From Candidatus Gillettellia adelgis (lineage in GTDB: Bacteria > Pseudomonadota > Gammaproteobacteria > Enterobacterales > Enterobacteriaceae), in NCBI GenBank assembly GCA_020541285.1, contig CP047043.1:1302001-1366000 (forward strand): a stretch of DNA of 64,000 nucleotides. The letters run 5' to 3'. Each line of letters opens with the position of its first letter. The first letter of the stretch is position 1. The position numbers were made by a program, and so were the translations under genes. This document shows positions 11,601 through 21,917 of the stretch, piece after piece. A model generated the notes under the pieces. That model had not been told where the DNA came from and made no database searches. It saw only the letters and a list, made by a program, of their open reading frames with translations.

Positions 11601-12894
11601 TCACAAAACAAAACGTGCGTTAAAGTAAAATTTTTGATTACCCAATGCTAAATTGTTTACTACATACAGTGTAATGTTTTAAGCTATTTTGTTATGATGG
11701 AAAAATTCAAGGTACCTGAATACCAGGATATACAATATTCACCGTCAAATGTGACGTACATCGATTATCAAACTAACCACTTACAGGATATGGAGCATAA
11801 TGGATATGGACAGCGCAGGATGATTTAGAGGATGTATATGACATATTGATAATGTTTCATGCAACACATATATTAACTTATTTACTCGTGTTTTCTTAAT
11901 AATCAGAACAAACTGGTTAGAATGAAGAAACCTTGCCTATAAATTTTTATCGTTAAAACAGCCTCTATACTCAGTGTTAATTCCTAATTAATTTGTAATT
12001 TTATTACTATTTTTTGAGAATAATATTATGTTAAGTATCAATACAGTTTCGCTCAGCTAGTAGTTAAAATTACAAAATCTATCACATTAGAACACGTGAT
12101 ACACATAACCCTTAAGCTCCTTACAGCCAGCATCGCTTAGTTTTTTAACACTAGACTGCAACAACTGCTATCACAGAGTTGCTCAATGGCAACCTACTAG
12201 GTTAAACGCTTTATTCATAAATAAAGCTATGTTAACGAAAAATTCCGGATATAATTAAAAATTCTTCACGCAATTAGCAACGTGCAGATTGTGATTCCTT
12301 AGTATTACTTTCCTTAATATCATGCATTAACGAGCATTAGTTTTATTAAAAACGTAGTATCACTAGCTGACTTTTACCTTGAAAAATTAAATAAACTGGC
12401 ATACATGATGGTATAGGAAGCATAAAATATTCCTTAATGACATGCAAGTCATGTAATGTTTACTCAAAATCAACAAACATCAGAAGCGTTTAATATGGAT
12501 GAAAGCTCTAAAGTCTTGTGGTAAATTATTCAATTCAACTAGCTTACGCTCAATACCATTGCCTTTCTTTGCAAGTGCAATGCACACTTTATGAGTACGC
12601 TATAAATTTGGCTTAAGGAACAAGTATCATCACCAAACGTTTGTTTTCTTTGATCGTAACGAAACCTTTCAATTATCTAAAAGATACCGCGAAATGGCCC
12701 GCCTCTCCTTAATTTCTGGCAACATATACCAAAATCTCTGAAATCAATTAATCTAAAAACATCTCCATAACAAACGCATGCAAGGTTTAAAAGTACAAAA
12801 TTTACTAGACTCTTAATTTGTTATAAGAATTAGACGATAATTTTATTTTTAATATTTATGTTACAAAATTGTAGTAAACAGGTTTATTGTAACG
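8651..12894. other. Long AT-rich non-coding stretch
   Basis: About 4.2 kb without an ORF of protein-like composition, no tRNA-like cloverleaf and no recognisable relic beyond the binding-protein fragment at its left edge. The right part, before the rpsI terminator, is equally featureless. I see nothing functional in it. Confidence 0.7.
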
Positions 12895-12927
12895 TAAATA
12901 CCAGTACAGTTTCTGTGCTGGTATTTA
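12895..12927 (-). terminator. Hairpin terminator of the rplM-rpsI operon
   Basis: A 15-bp stem (arms TAAATACCAGTACAG and CTGTGCTGGTATTTA with one G-U pair) closes on a TTT loop, 30 bp beyond the rpsI stop. On the minus strand the right arm ends in TATTTA rather than a long T run, so termination may be imperfect. Its length and position make it the likely end of the operon. Confidence 0.65.
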
Positions 12928-12956
12928 TATACCTAATACTGTTAAAGGCGTAAGAA

Positions 12957-13349
12957 TTAACGCTTAGAGAATTGTCTACGTCGACGCGCTTTACGTAAGC
13001 CTACTTTTTTACGTTCAACCTGACGTGCATCACGAGTAACAAAGCCAGCCCTACGAAGTGAAGGACGAAGAGTGTCGTCATACTCCATCAATGCCCGAGT
13101 AATGCCATGACGAATCGCTCCAGCCTGACCAGAAATACCTCCACCTCTAACAGTGATATATAGATCTAGTTTATCGGTCATGTTAACGAGTTTCAGTGGT
13201 TGATGTACTACCATACGTGCAGTTTCCCGACCGAAATACTGCTCTAGGCTGCGCTGATTGATAACAATGTTACCACTTCCAGGCTTCATGAACACACGAG
13301 CTGAAGAGCTTTTTCGACGACCAGTGCCGTAGTATTGATTTTCAATCAT
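12957..13349 (-). CDS. rpsI: 30S ribosomal protein S9
   Basis: Small-subunit ribosomal protein, 130 residues from the ATG at 13349, exactly the E. coli length. A TTG five codons upstream would give MGLIA before the conserved [13 protein letters not shown] start and is not needed. Typical features are [15 protein letters not shown] in the middle and the basic tail [17 protein letters not shown] that reaches toward the P-site tRNA. It lies 15 bp after the rplM stop and is co-transcribed with it, as in E. coli. A strong hairpin follows the stop. All landmark residues look intact. Confidence 0.98.
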   Translation of the reverse strand: MIENQYYGTGRRKSSSARVFMKPGSGNIVINQRSLEQYFGRETARMVVHQPLKLVNMTDKLDLYITVRGGGISGQAGAIRHGITRALMEYDDTLRPSLRRAGFVTRDARQVERKKVGLRKARRRRQFSKR

Positions 13350-13364
13350 TGCTATTAATCCCAA

Positions 13365-13793
13365 TTAAATATGCAGAACTTGTGGTTGCTGTGCTGCATG
13401 CTTATGCTGAGTACCCGCGTAAACTTTTAGTTTACGGAACATAGCGCGACCCAGCGGACCCTTTGGAAGCATGCCTTGAACTGAGCTCTCAATCACACGC
13501 TCAGGATGGCGAACAAGCATTTCTGCAAAAGTCGCTTGCTTGATACCACCTATATAACCAGTATACCGGTAATATAGTTTTCCTACACGCTTTTTACCAG
13601 TTACAAAAATTTTACTTGCATTTAAAACAATAATGTAATCTCCAGTATCTACGTGCGGAGTATACTCTGCTTTATGCTTACCGCGCAGGCGGCGAGCAAG
13701 TTCAGTAGCCAGACGACCTAAAATTTTACCCTCTGCATCAACAACATACCAGTCGTTTTTTATCTTACCTGGTTTAGCTGTAAAAGTTTTCAT
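13365..13793 (-). CDS. rplM: 50S ribosomal protein L13
   Basis: Large-subunit ribosomal protein needed early in 50S assembly, 142 residues from the ATG at 13793, as in E. coli. A TTG two codons earlier gives MLMKTF and is rejected. Conserved landmarks include [45 protein letters not shown] and the tail [11 protein letters not shown]. It is the first gene of the rplM-rpsI pair. In E. coli zapE lies immediately upstream on the same strand; here that place holds only relics. Confidence 0.98.
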   Translation of the reverse strand: MKTFTAKPGKIKNDWYVVDAEGKILGRLATELARRLRGKHKAEYTPHVDTGDYIIVLNASKIFVTGKKRVGKLYYRYTGYIGGIKQATFAEMLVRHPERVIESSVQGMLPKGPLGRAMFRKLKVYAGTQHKHAAQQPQVLHI

Positions 13794-14739
13794 TAGCAAG
13801 CGTACCCATAAATTAGTTACGCGTTAGTAAATACCTAAACGCTTAAAAACAACCTGAGACTCACATGACGTTATCAATCCATCAAACCTATTTCTAAAAT
13901 AGCTATAGCTAAAACTATAACGTATAAGTTACGGGAAATTTCCTATCATACGGAGCGATAAGATTATATAAAAATTAATCAAAAAGAGCGAGAAATTTTT
14001 AAAAAGTTATCTGTACTCTCTAGTATTATGAACTTGCTTTTAAAATGTCGTATTACTTATATCACACCTAAGTAATGCGACACTGCAGCACACAGCTACT
14101 TCAAAATATGTTAAATACGCTAAAATATCGAAAAAAACTAAATGTAATCGCTTATTGAAATATGTATGCTAGATTTAGTAGCTCAATACCTACATCTAGA
14201 TCTACCCCTTCTTATAGATATAGCAGATATTCTGCATAATCAAATTTCAACAATCTCAATATTATAACCGCTTCACTTTAAGTAAAATTTTAAAATTTAT
14301 AAATTATATATTAATTATTTGTAGTAGTATTTCTTTAAAACATAATAATGTTTCGAATATATACAATGTTTTCATGGATTTATTAAATACATTCAAGCAG
14401 CATTAATTACTTAGTTGTAAGATATAGCAGTCTATTCTATAGTAAATAGCACTACTATCTTTCACTGTTATGTAAATTATACACGATAATTACTGAGCTA
14501 ATCATGTTTTGTGAGTAAGCATTGTATGCTATTCGAATTAACATAATCTCTATTATTTACCCTTTAATATTGATCTCATAAAATTTTTACATAACAAGAA
14601 TTCATCCTTATGCTTCTCTTACTTGTATTGCATAACGCTATTAATAAAGAAGATAGGCTAGTTTTCTATGCTCCTCGTAAATTTTTGCAATTTCTATATA
14701 TCTATTACGTTAGCAGACTATTGTAATGTGGTTTTACAT
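13794..14739. other. AT-rich non-coding stretch upstream of rplM
   Basis: It should contain the rplM promoter and probably the decayed 3' end of zapE, but I could not pick out a convincing -10/-35 pair or an alignable segment. No ORF and no RNA gene are visible. Confidence 0.6.
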
Positions 14740-15020
14740 AATATAATTAGACAATTTTCGCTCTAACTGCTCAATAAAGTCATGCTTTCGTGCTACAGAG
14801 GTATCGAAGAAATCCATTCCTGATTACTTAACTCAACAATAACTTACATAGATAGCTAAATTATCTAGTCAATTTGTTACTAATTTTTTCTAAAATATTA
14901 CACCAATATAATTATAATTTCCTCGCTACACTCTTCAGCCTATGAGTATATAATATTCGTTAATATGTAAATACAAAGATGCTTCATCCAGGCATTAAGT
15001 TTTATTACTCATACTAAATA
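14740..15020 (-). pseudogene. zapE: Probable relic of zapE
   Basis: On the minus strand, near 14750-14820, the reading ARKHDFIEQLERKLS lines up with the C-terminal part of the cell-division ATPase ZapE (ARSQHDYIALSRLF in E. coli). About 220 bp upstream, SNKT-stop-CLDEASLYL resembles TSNIPPDELYRNGL. The spacing matches the parent protein. Position also fits: zapE lies between rplM and the divergent zapG in E. coli. Stops and frameshifts abound. Each match is weak, and synteny carries much of the call. Confidence 0.42.
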
Positions 15021-15682
15021 GTTATCTTTTAGACATAAAAAGAGCTTTATATGATACGATGTCTTCTATGTTCATACCTACAATAAAAGAACTAAAATTT
15101 TACTATCTGTCTTTTAATTAGCATGATTTTTATGCTTATAAAGTTTTCACTCTTATTTAAATGAATTATTCTAAGCAAAACTAGTATTACTTTACTATAA
15201 TTTGCAGATTGTAAAATCATTGGTGTTCTTAGAACAATATACGTTCTTACAACAAGCGAAAGGGTTGAATGCAGATAAGATAAACCATTATTTACTACCA
15301 CTATAAAAATATTATACTATTACTATACGTATTAAGTATAACGTATATTTAACATTAAAATTATAAAAACTAATGATAAATGATTCAATAGGCTAACAAT
15401 AGTTATACCTTTATCAACATATGAAATATTTAAATAAACCCTTCTTATCGTTTCGCCAACATAGGTTAAAAACTACTTTAGCATTAGTAATTATGTAGCT
15501 AATATTTTTTAGAGTTTCTCTCTATTTCACGTGATTTTCGATAGCAAATCGGAAGTGGTATGCAATTACCTATAAAAATAAGGAAAAATTCACGAGGATT
15601 ATACTCAGATAAAGTTAAAGAGTATAATAAATCTTATTAAATAAAACATTGCTTCTGAACATATTGACAAATAGGAGTCATT
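15021..15682. other. AT-rich stretch before zapG
   Basis: It probably includes the ruined 5' half of zapE and the promoter of zapG. No intact gene, RNA or clear promoter could be assigned. Confidence 0.55.
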
Positions 15683-16078
15683 ATGACCTGGGAATATACA
15701 TTAATTGGTTTAGTAGTCGGTATTATTATGAGTACGATAGTGATGCGTTTTCGCTATCGTAAACTACGTCATCAACATGTTTTACAGCGCGACTTGGATA
15801 ATAAAAAAACCGAGCTAGGCAAATATCACAAAGAACTACTCGATCATTTTGCATACAGCGTTGAGTTTCTCGATAGCATAGCGCAAGATTATCGAAAATT
15901 ATATCAACATATGGAAAAGCGCTCTAATGGATGGCCAATCGACTTTCCAAACCAAAAACACTCATCTTGCTATCAATTAAGAGAAACTGAAAGCGACAAG
16001 AATAAATTGTCGGTAGAAATACCTCGTGACTACTCAGAAGGTTCATCGGATCTGTTATATGGAAAAAAAATTACTTAA
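15683..16078 (+). CDS. zapG: Cell envelope/division protein ZapG (YhcB, DUF1043)
   Basis: Inner-membrane protein of 131 residues (132 in E. coli), formerly YhcB and linked to coordination of cell division with envelope synthesis. It opens MTWEYTLIGLVVGII, one N-terminal membrane helix at about residues 5-22. A charged, helical and probably coiled-coil cytoplasmic part follows, with FAYSVEFLDSIAQDYRKLYQHM, then a polar linker and the conserved tail IPRDYSEGSSDLL. GGAG (AATAGGAGTCATT) lies 7-8 nt before the ATG. It keeps its E. coli position before degQ. Its retention suggests that the envelope and division machinery still needs it. Confidence 0.95.
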   Translation: MTWEYTLIGLVVGIIMSTIVMRFRYRKLRHQHVLQRDLDNKKTELGKYHKELLDHFAYSVEFLDSIAQDYRKLYQHMEKRSNGWPIDFPNQKHSSCYQLRETESDKNKLSVEIPRDYSEGSSDLLYGKKIT

Positions 16079-16269
16079 TGATGATTAACACTCAAATTAG
16101 CCACAATTAATTATAAGTTTCATCTGTTACTTAATAGTCTTTTTATTAGAATTACAATAAAATTGCACAATAATTACTGGAAATTCTAGTGTTAGATGTC
16201 GCACCGCGATGATGAGCGGCAGTTGTATTATTTAGATGTTATCGGCAAGTATTGAGGGGACTTTTATCA

Positions 16270-17643
16270 ATGAAAAAAAAATCATTAATGTTTAGTGCGT
16301 TCGTTATAATTCTTGACATCATACTCAATTCCTTATCGATGGCGAATGCAGCAATACCAATTGTTGTTCAGGGACAAACCATTCCAAGCCTAGCACCTAT
16401 GCTAGAAAAAGTATTACCTGCTGTAGTCAGTGTACATGTTGAGGGTACGCAAGTGCAGTACCAACAGCAGTTACCTGAACAACTGAAGCACTTTTTTGGC
16501 TTTAATTTTCCCGGTCAACAACCTAGTTTTCGTCCATTTGAAGGATTAGGTTCAGGTGTAATTATTAATGCTAACAAAGGCTACGTGTTAACGAATAATC
16601 ACGTTATCAATAATGCAGATAAAATCCATATACAGCTAAATGACGGACGTGAGATGGACGCTAAATTGGTGGGTCGTGATGAGCAATCCGATATTGCCCT
16701 GCTGCAACTTAGCGAAGCAAAAAATTTAACTATAATTAAAATAGCAGACTCTGATCAATTACGAGTCGGAGACTTTGCCGTGGCTATCGGAAACCCATTT
16801 GGCTTAGGTCAGACCGCAACTTCTGGAATCATCTCAGCGCTAGGACGTAGTGGTCTTAATTTAGAAGGCTTAGAGAACTTTATCCAAACGGATGCCTCAA
16901 TAAACCGTGGCAATTCCGGTGGCGCATTAGTCAACCTGAATGGAGAATTAATAGGTATTAATACTGCTATTTTAGCACCGAGTGGTGGAAATATCGGTAT
17001 TGGCTTTGCTATTCCAAGTAACATGGTACAAAACCTTAGCCAACAATTAATAACATTTGGTCAAGTAAAACGTGGTATTTTAGGTATTAAAGGTAACGAA
17101 ATGACACCTGATATTGCTGCTGCCTTTAATACTGCTGCACAACGTGGTGCCTTTGTTAGTGAAGTACTACCAAAATCTGCTGCTGCTAAGGCCGGCATTA
17201 AAGCTGGCGATATACTTATTGCCATTGACGGTAAATTAATTAATAGTTTTGCTGAATTACGCGCTAAAGTCGGCACAACTGCACCTGGAAAAAAAATAAG
17301 AATTGGCCTACTACGAGATGGAAAATCGCAGGAAATTCTAGTCACTCTAGATAATAGCGACAGCTCTTCAACAAATGCTGGCACACTTTCACCGGTACTA
17401 TTAGGTGTTTCTCTAAAAAACAGTACATTACCGAGCGGCGAGCATGGCATCAGGGTAGAGAGCGTCGAGCAAGATTCAATAGCGGCGCGAATCGGCCTAA
17501 AAAAAGGCGACGTAATTATTGGTGTTAACCGTGAGCGTATAGAAGATATTCTTATGCTGCGTAAGATTCTAGAGACCAAGCCATTAATTATAGCGCTCAA
17601 TATTATACGAGGTAAAGAACACATTTATTTACTACTGCGTTAA
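16270..17643 (+). CDS. degQ: Periplasmic serine protease/chaperone DegQ
   Basis: HtrA-family periplasmic protease, 457 residues from the ATG at 16270 (455 in E. coli). The start is set by GAGGGGA about 9 nt upstream; a TTG at 16252 sits inside that Shine-Dalgarno and is rejected. Residues 1-27 form a signal peptide (hydrophobic core, then MANAA). The trypsin-like domain has the full triad: His111 in TNNHV, Asp141 in SDIALL and Ser216 in GNSGG. Two PDZ domains follow (GILGIKGNEMT onwards, and LLGVSLKNS to the end). It resembles DegQ rather than DegP, lacking the long Q-linker insert. With degS gone it may be the main periplasmic quality-control protease. Confidence 0.96.
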   Translation: MKKKSLMFSAFVIILDIILNSLSMANAAIPIVVQGQTIPSLAPMLEKVLPAVVSVHVEGTQVQYQQQLPEQLKHFFGFNFPGQQPSFRPFEGLGSGVIINANKGYVLTNNHVINNADKIHIQLNDGREMDAKLVGRDEQSDIALLQLSEAKNLTIIKIADSDQLRVGDFAVAIGNPFGLGQTATSGIISALGRSGLNLEGLENFIQTDASINRGNSGGALVNLNGELIGINTAILAPSGGNIGIGFAIPSNMVQNLSQQLITFGQVKRGILGIKGNEMTPDIAAAFNTAAQRGAFVSEVLPKSAAAKAGIKAGDILIAIDGKLINSFAELRAKVGTTAPGKKIRIGLLRDGKSQEILVTLDNSDSSSTNAGTLSPVLLGVSLKNSTLPSGEHGIRVESVEQDSIAARIGLKKGDVIIGVNRERIEDILMLRKILETKPLIIALNIIRGKEHIYLLLR

Positions 17644-17757
17644 TATCTTAAAGAGGTTAATAACACATAGAACGCTATTCACTCCTATATAATACTGTGA
17701 ATATTATCATTAACTCTTATGCTACAAGCTATTGTGCCATATCATAATTCGTCTTTT

Positions 17758-17985
17758 ATGTTAGTGTTTTGGTTACGTTGTCTATGCTAAATTCTTTCTT
17801 TCATAATTTAAATACAGAAAGTCTTAAGAACATTGGCAACGTAAGACCAGTAATCCAGAGAGACAACTCATGTGTAAGCGTACGCAAAAATCAATATTTA
17901 CAATCATCACTTACACAGCATAATAGATGACATGCTGTCTTAGACTCAATTTTATGGTGATCACATACAAATATTTCATCACTCA
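17758..17985 (+). pseudogene. degS: Relic of degS (5' part recognisable)
   Basis: An ATG at 17758, 115 bp after degQ as in E. coli order, opens MLVFWLRCLC, matching the MFVKLLRSVA start of DegS. Further on, NSCVSVRKNQYLQSS resembles APAVVNVYNRGLNTNS. About 34 codons later YFIT with a nearby INK corresponds to YIITNKHVIN; that spacing equals the parent protein. Stops and indels destroy the frame, and neither GNSGG nor other later motifs are visible. DegS is the site-1 protease that triggers the sigma-E envelope stress response in E. coli. Confidence 0.45.
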
Positions 17986-19929
17986 TGATTAATAAATAAC
18001 AGGAGAAATAAATTGATTTACTAAAAGTTTTGTAGACGCCAAGACATATAAGAGATCTCGTACATTCAATACATATATTAATTGACGATAATACCTGAAT
18101 TTACAACAAAACATCAAGCATTCGATGTTACAACACTTCAGCTACACTATGTCGAGCACAAATGACTACTAAAATAGTAGTAACTTATTCGAAATCACTA
18201 AGTTATATATGGTGAAAAGTAGACAGTAAAATAATAATTTTATACCATATGTTTAATTGAGGGTACGAAATTTTCATAAAATATTATTATCACTTATAAT
18301 ACTTTAGATAGCTTAAAAGTAAGAGTGATTTTAATCCAAAAATATTTTTATCAATTTAAACACGCAGGCTGTAGACTTGACAGTAAAAATAACAGATTAA
18401 ATCAAATAGATTAAAAGTATTACTGCAATTCCTGTTGAAGTATTTTTTGAATGCAGGATGTCTACCTAATCATCAGATGGACATGCATCGTAAACTAGTC
18501 AATCAAGCATTAAATAAAATTATTATTAATCTAATATGATAATTTTTTGATAAATTTTAGAAAATACTATAGAGACAGTACTTTATTTTTACTCAATATT
18601 TCAGTATATAATAAATTAGCAGTTATTTCGTTGATTCTTATATATTATATTCTATATATTTATTATATTTAAACTCAGTCTGTATAAAACTAGGACACAA
18701 AAGTTTAGATTTATTACTATAATTTAGATTCTAATAAGTGTGCTGTACAGCAATCACCTCAAACAAGCACAACATATACTATTGATATTGTTGGTAACAT
18801 TATGCGGATTATATTACAAGGTAATATTTACAATATTAAGCATATGATTCTGAAAGTTGTGATACTTATCACCTCAATGATAGTTATCAATCTGCAATAT
18901 TTCTATTCAATATATTTTCAGTTATTTTAAACATCTTAATTTTTCCGAATAGCTCTCCGCCCGCTTATCTACTTCATTCTGAATGTAAACTATACTAATA
19001 CACTAAATTAATTGTTTTAAAAACCGTATTTCTTTAAAACGCTATAACAGGTAATGCTTACAGCATTAACCTTTGAACGTAGATTGCAAAAAAAGAAAAC
19101 TTTTCTTAATCAATATTATATTCATGGAGCGAAAGCTCGAGCACTCTGGTATAAACACTAACCAAATAACTATAAAAATCTTTAGGACAGAATCACATAC
19201 GAAATGAGTAGTTAATAACTTTCAGGCACACCGCTTTATTATCTAGTTATACTATCTTTTTAAAATTCATTATAAGCACTACTATCAAGTATACAATCCA
19301 AGAAATCAGATACATTCTAAAAACTTAATTCAACGTACCCTAGTAACAAACCCAAATGCACCCTAGTAGCGAATTTACAAGTACTCAGTAAATCATATTG
19401 ATGATAAATTATGCTTATAGGCAAGAAGTAACTGCTAACTATCTGATTTTTTTATAAAATATCTATTAATTACTAGATACTAAATGAGTTATAAAAAATT
19501 CTCACTCTATCAATAGAGTATGTAAATAGGTACAATGCAGCGCTTAATAAGATACAGATATATAAATTTGTATAAAGACAAAAAATATTAACAACGAGAT
19601 TAGAAGTTCTTATTACCTGCAGATGCTTCAGAACTCACTTATATGAGATACTAATTGCCCTTCTTCTGACAATAGCCATTTATAGCACAGAGGAATTTTA
19701 TTATTCTTTTATCGATAATAATTAATATACATTGTTATAATCTTAGGAATTGCGTGTCACAATTCTTTCTTGATGATTATAAAAATAATAATAAGAATTA
19801 GTAAAATATTTCATGAAATTCAGAGTAACTCTCTGACACTAAAGGCAATCACTTTATATGCATTCATGGCATACAAACGATAATTTATAAGCCTTTAATC
19901 ACTTCAGATATGGGTAAATATCTCAAATA
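17986..19929. other. AT-rich non-coding stretch downstream of the degS relic
   Basis: About 1.9 kb, presumably including the unrecognisable 3' two thirds of degS. No ORF with protein character and no RNA-like structure were found. Confidence 0.65.
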
Positions 19930-20042
19930 GGTGGAGGCCCTGTTTGCCACATCCTGGCACATACGTTACTTGCTGCGGCTGCTTCCTTCCGAATCTGACC
20001 GAGTCCACAAGTTAGTATTGCAGGAGAACTAATAAGGCCCCC
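19930..20042 (-). ncRNA. ffs: 4.5S RNA (signal recognition particle RNA)
   Basis: The RNA of the bacterial signal recognition particle, which pairs with Ffh to target membrane proteins. On the minus strand it begins GGGGGCC and ends GGGCCTCCACC; the two ends pair as in E. coli 4.5S RNA. It has the same length of about 113-114 nt. The universal core is almost unchanged: GGTCAG, then CGGAAGGAAGCAGCC, which forms the GGAA tetraloop and the symmetric and asymmetric loops bound by the Ffh M domain. Changes in the helix arms keep pairing. It stands alone, about 2 kb from the nearest gene on either side. Confidence 0.97.
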
Positions 20043-21134
20043 ATTAATAGATTTTTGTATTAAATTACCATGATCATGAATAATAGTACTTATATAGCCA
20101 GTTTATTAGAACTGATGCCTAGTGTTTACTTTGATCCTTTAGAATATAATCGATAAATAATATTTTATATGCATAAAATGTATACACTCTATCTATACTG
20201 ATTTTTTTCAAAACACGATCTATATCTTACTCACCATGTTATAGTGAGATCACTCTACTGATAATAAAGCACTCCAATCTGATAACACCACTGAAGATAA
20301 AATGTCAAATCAGTGATATATTACAGTATATGCTAGAAGGTGTATCCGTGATGCTCATATTTGATATTTAGTTGACATCAATAAATCTGATAGTATATGA
20401 CGTTATTTTAAAAAGCGAATATTTCTTAAAGAAATAAAATTATTCTAGTTCTTACAGTGTTATAGCCGTCTAGATATGCGAATACACAGAAAATAATATT
20501 TATCTCTATATAGTATCATTATTAATGTGCCATTTATATTTTTAATTTTCAAAGATTAGGAACGTAACGAATCATTACTAGTATATATTAATAAGTAAAG
20601 AGTTTTTAAAACACACCAATGCATGTATCACTCCAAATACAATATTTATAGCATTATTACAGTCGAGTCATTAACGACTTTACTTAATTCATTGTCAAGC
20701 AGTCCTTTTATTTTATCTTAATTAAGATTTTATCTTATTTTAAGAACATCTAATGATTTTATAGCATATCAATAAATAGCGTATTTTACAAAACTATACC
20801 GTGCTAAATCACGAGAATCCAACAGTTGTGAATGCTATTTTATTTAGATAGTACTAAATATGTTCATTGAACATTTCTCGTTGCTATTGTTTGATTATAT
20901 TATACGTATCTTTATACTAAGACGCCATAGTACAAGAAAATGTATTTGTTACTAAAGATTTATATAGTTGATATAAAATATATTACATAGACACAGCACT
21001 TATTTTACACCTTAATAAAACTCAAACACTTTTACAGCTGCGAAAAATCTAATAAAGTCTATACCATATACTCTGATGTAGGGAAATCTCGCACTACCGG
21101 TATATATGCCCTTCACTTATTTCTCTCGACAGCA

Positions 21135-21152
21135 GTAGGATGCTTATCCTAC
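21135..21152 (+). terminator. Orphan terminator-like hairpin
   Basis: GTAGGAT and ATCCTAC pair perfectly around a GCTT loop, and TAGTTTTAATT follows on the plus strand. It has the form of a Rho-independent terminator, but no plus-strand gene lies within 3 kb upstream. It may be left from a lost gene or be chance. Confidence 0.3.
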
Positions 21153-21244
21153 ACGTAGTTTTAATTGTGTGTGCATAAATTCAAAATAAGCATATTCAGT
21201 TTGATAAGGTATACGTTATTTTTAGAATTCTATATAACTAATCT

Positions 21245-21268
21245 AGTATCTAGTGATTACTAGATACT
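21245..21268. repeat. Perfect 10-bp inverted repeat
   Basis: Arms AGTATCTAGT and ACTAGATACT enclose a 4-nt loop (GATT). It lies about 650 bp beyond the glmS stop with no adjacent gene. Confidence 0.4.
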
Positions 21269-21917
21269 TCATAAGAAAATTATATAGTTAGTAACTACTT
21301 TACATCTATAGGCACAATTTTATTATCAATGTACTCCACTGAGTACTAGCAAATCAGCTACTAAAATGCGTTGGGCTTGTTGCGAAAGTTATAGGGCAAA
21401 GCATTCACGATCCTCCTGCGCATTCATTAGACTATACATAACCGCATTCTATTCGATATCTTTCTATAAATTTTATAGTGATCAAAATATTCATCAAATC
21501 TAACAACATAAACATGTAAATTTTTTAAGAATTATATCCTTTATTAAATATCTTCAATCTGATGGTGCATCGTTTTTTACTGTATCTTCTTAAGCAATGC
21601 ATGGTTACTCGAACAATGTTAATGCATATGATTTCAAAGTAAAGTGTTTGATTTAATAACTAATATCAAACCACCCAACACACATTAATTTAGCTATATC
21701 TTTTATAAAACTTACATTCCGTAGCGATAAGTTAAGCTATTTCTATATTTAAACAGGCTAGTTAATACTTTAATGCTTGCAGTATCTCTAAAATTATCAG
21801 GTTAGGATTATATCAAAAACACAAAAGATAATATTACTGTAAAGCAGTATATCCTTTATATTACAAGAACAGTGGATTTTTGCTTCAAGTTTATTTTGAT
21901 GACTCTACTTATTATAG

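Larger units (their letters stand above)
20043..21917. other. AT-rich non-coding stretch between ffs and glmS
   Basis: About 1.9 kb without a gene. It should hold the 4.5S promoter at its left end, but no clear consensus is visible. Two perfect hairpins stand out (21135-21152 and 21245-21268). A slightly GC-richer patch near 21365-21430 looks like a decayed coding segment that I could not identify. Confidence 0.6.

Noticed and set aside
17061-17624. A 187-codon open frame antisense to degQ
   Set aside because: It lies wholly inside degQ, is Ser/Ile/Arg-rich as expected of a complementary-strand reading, and has no ribosome site or recognisable domain.
21365-21430. GC-richer patch with a minus-strand reading near NAQEDRECFAL
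   Set aside because: Too short and interrupted by a stop; no family could be named.
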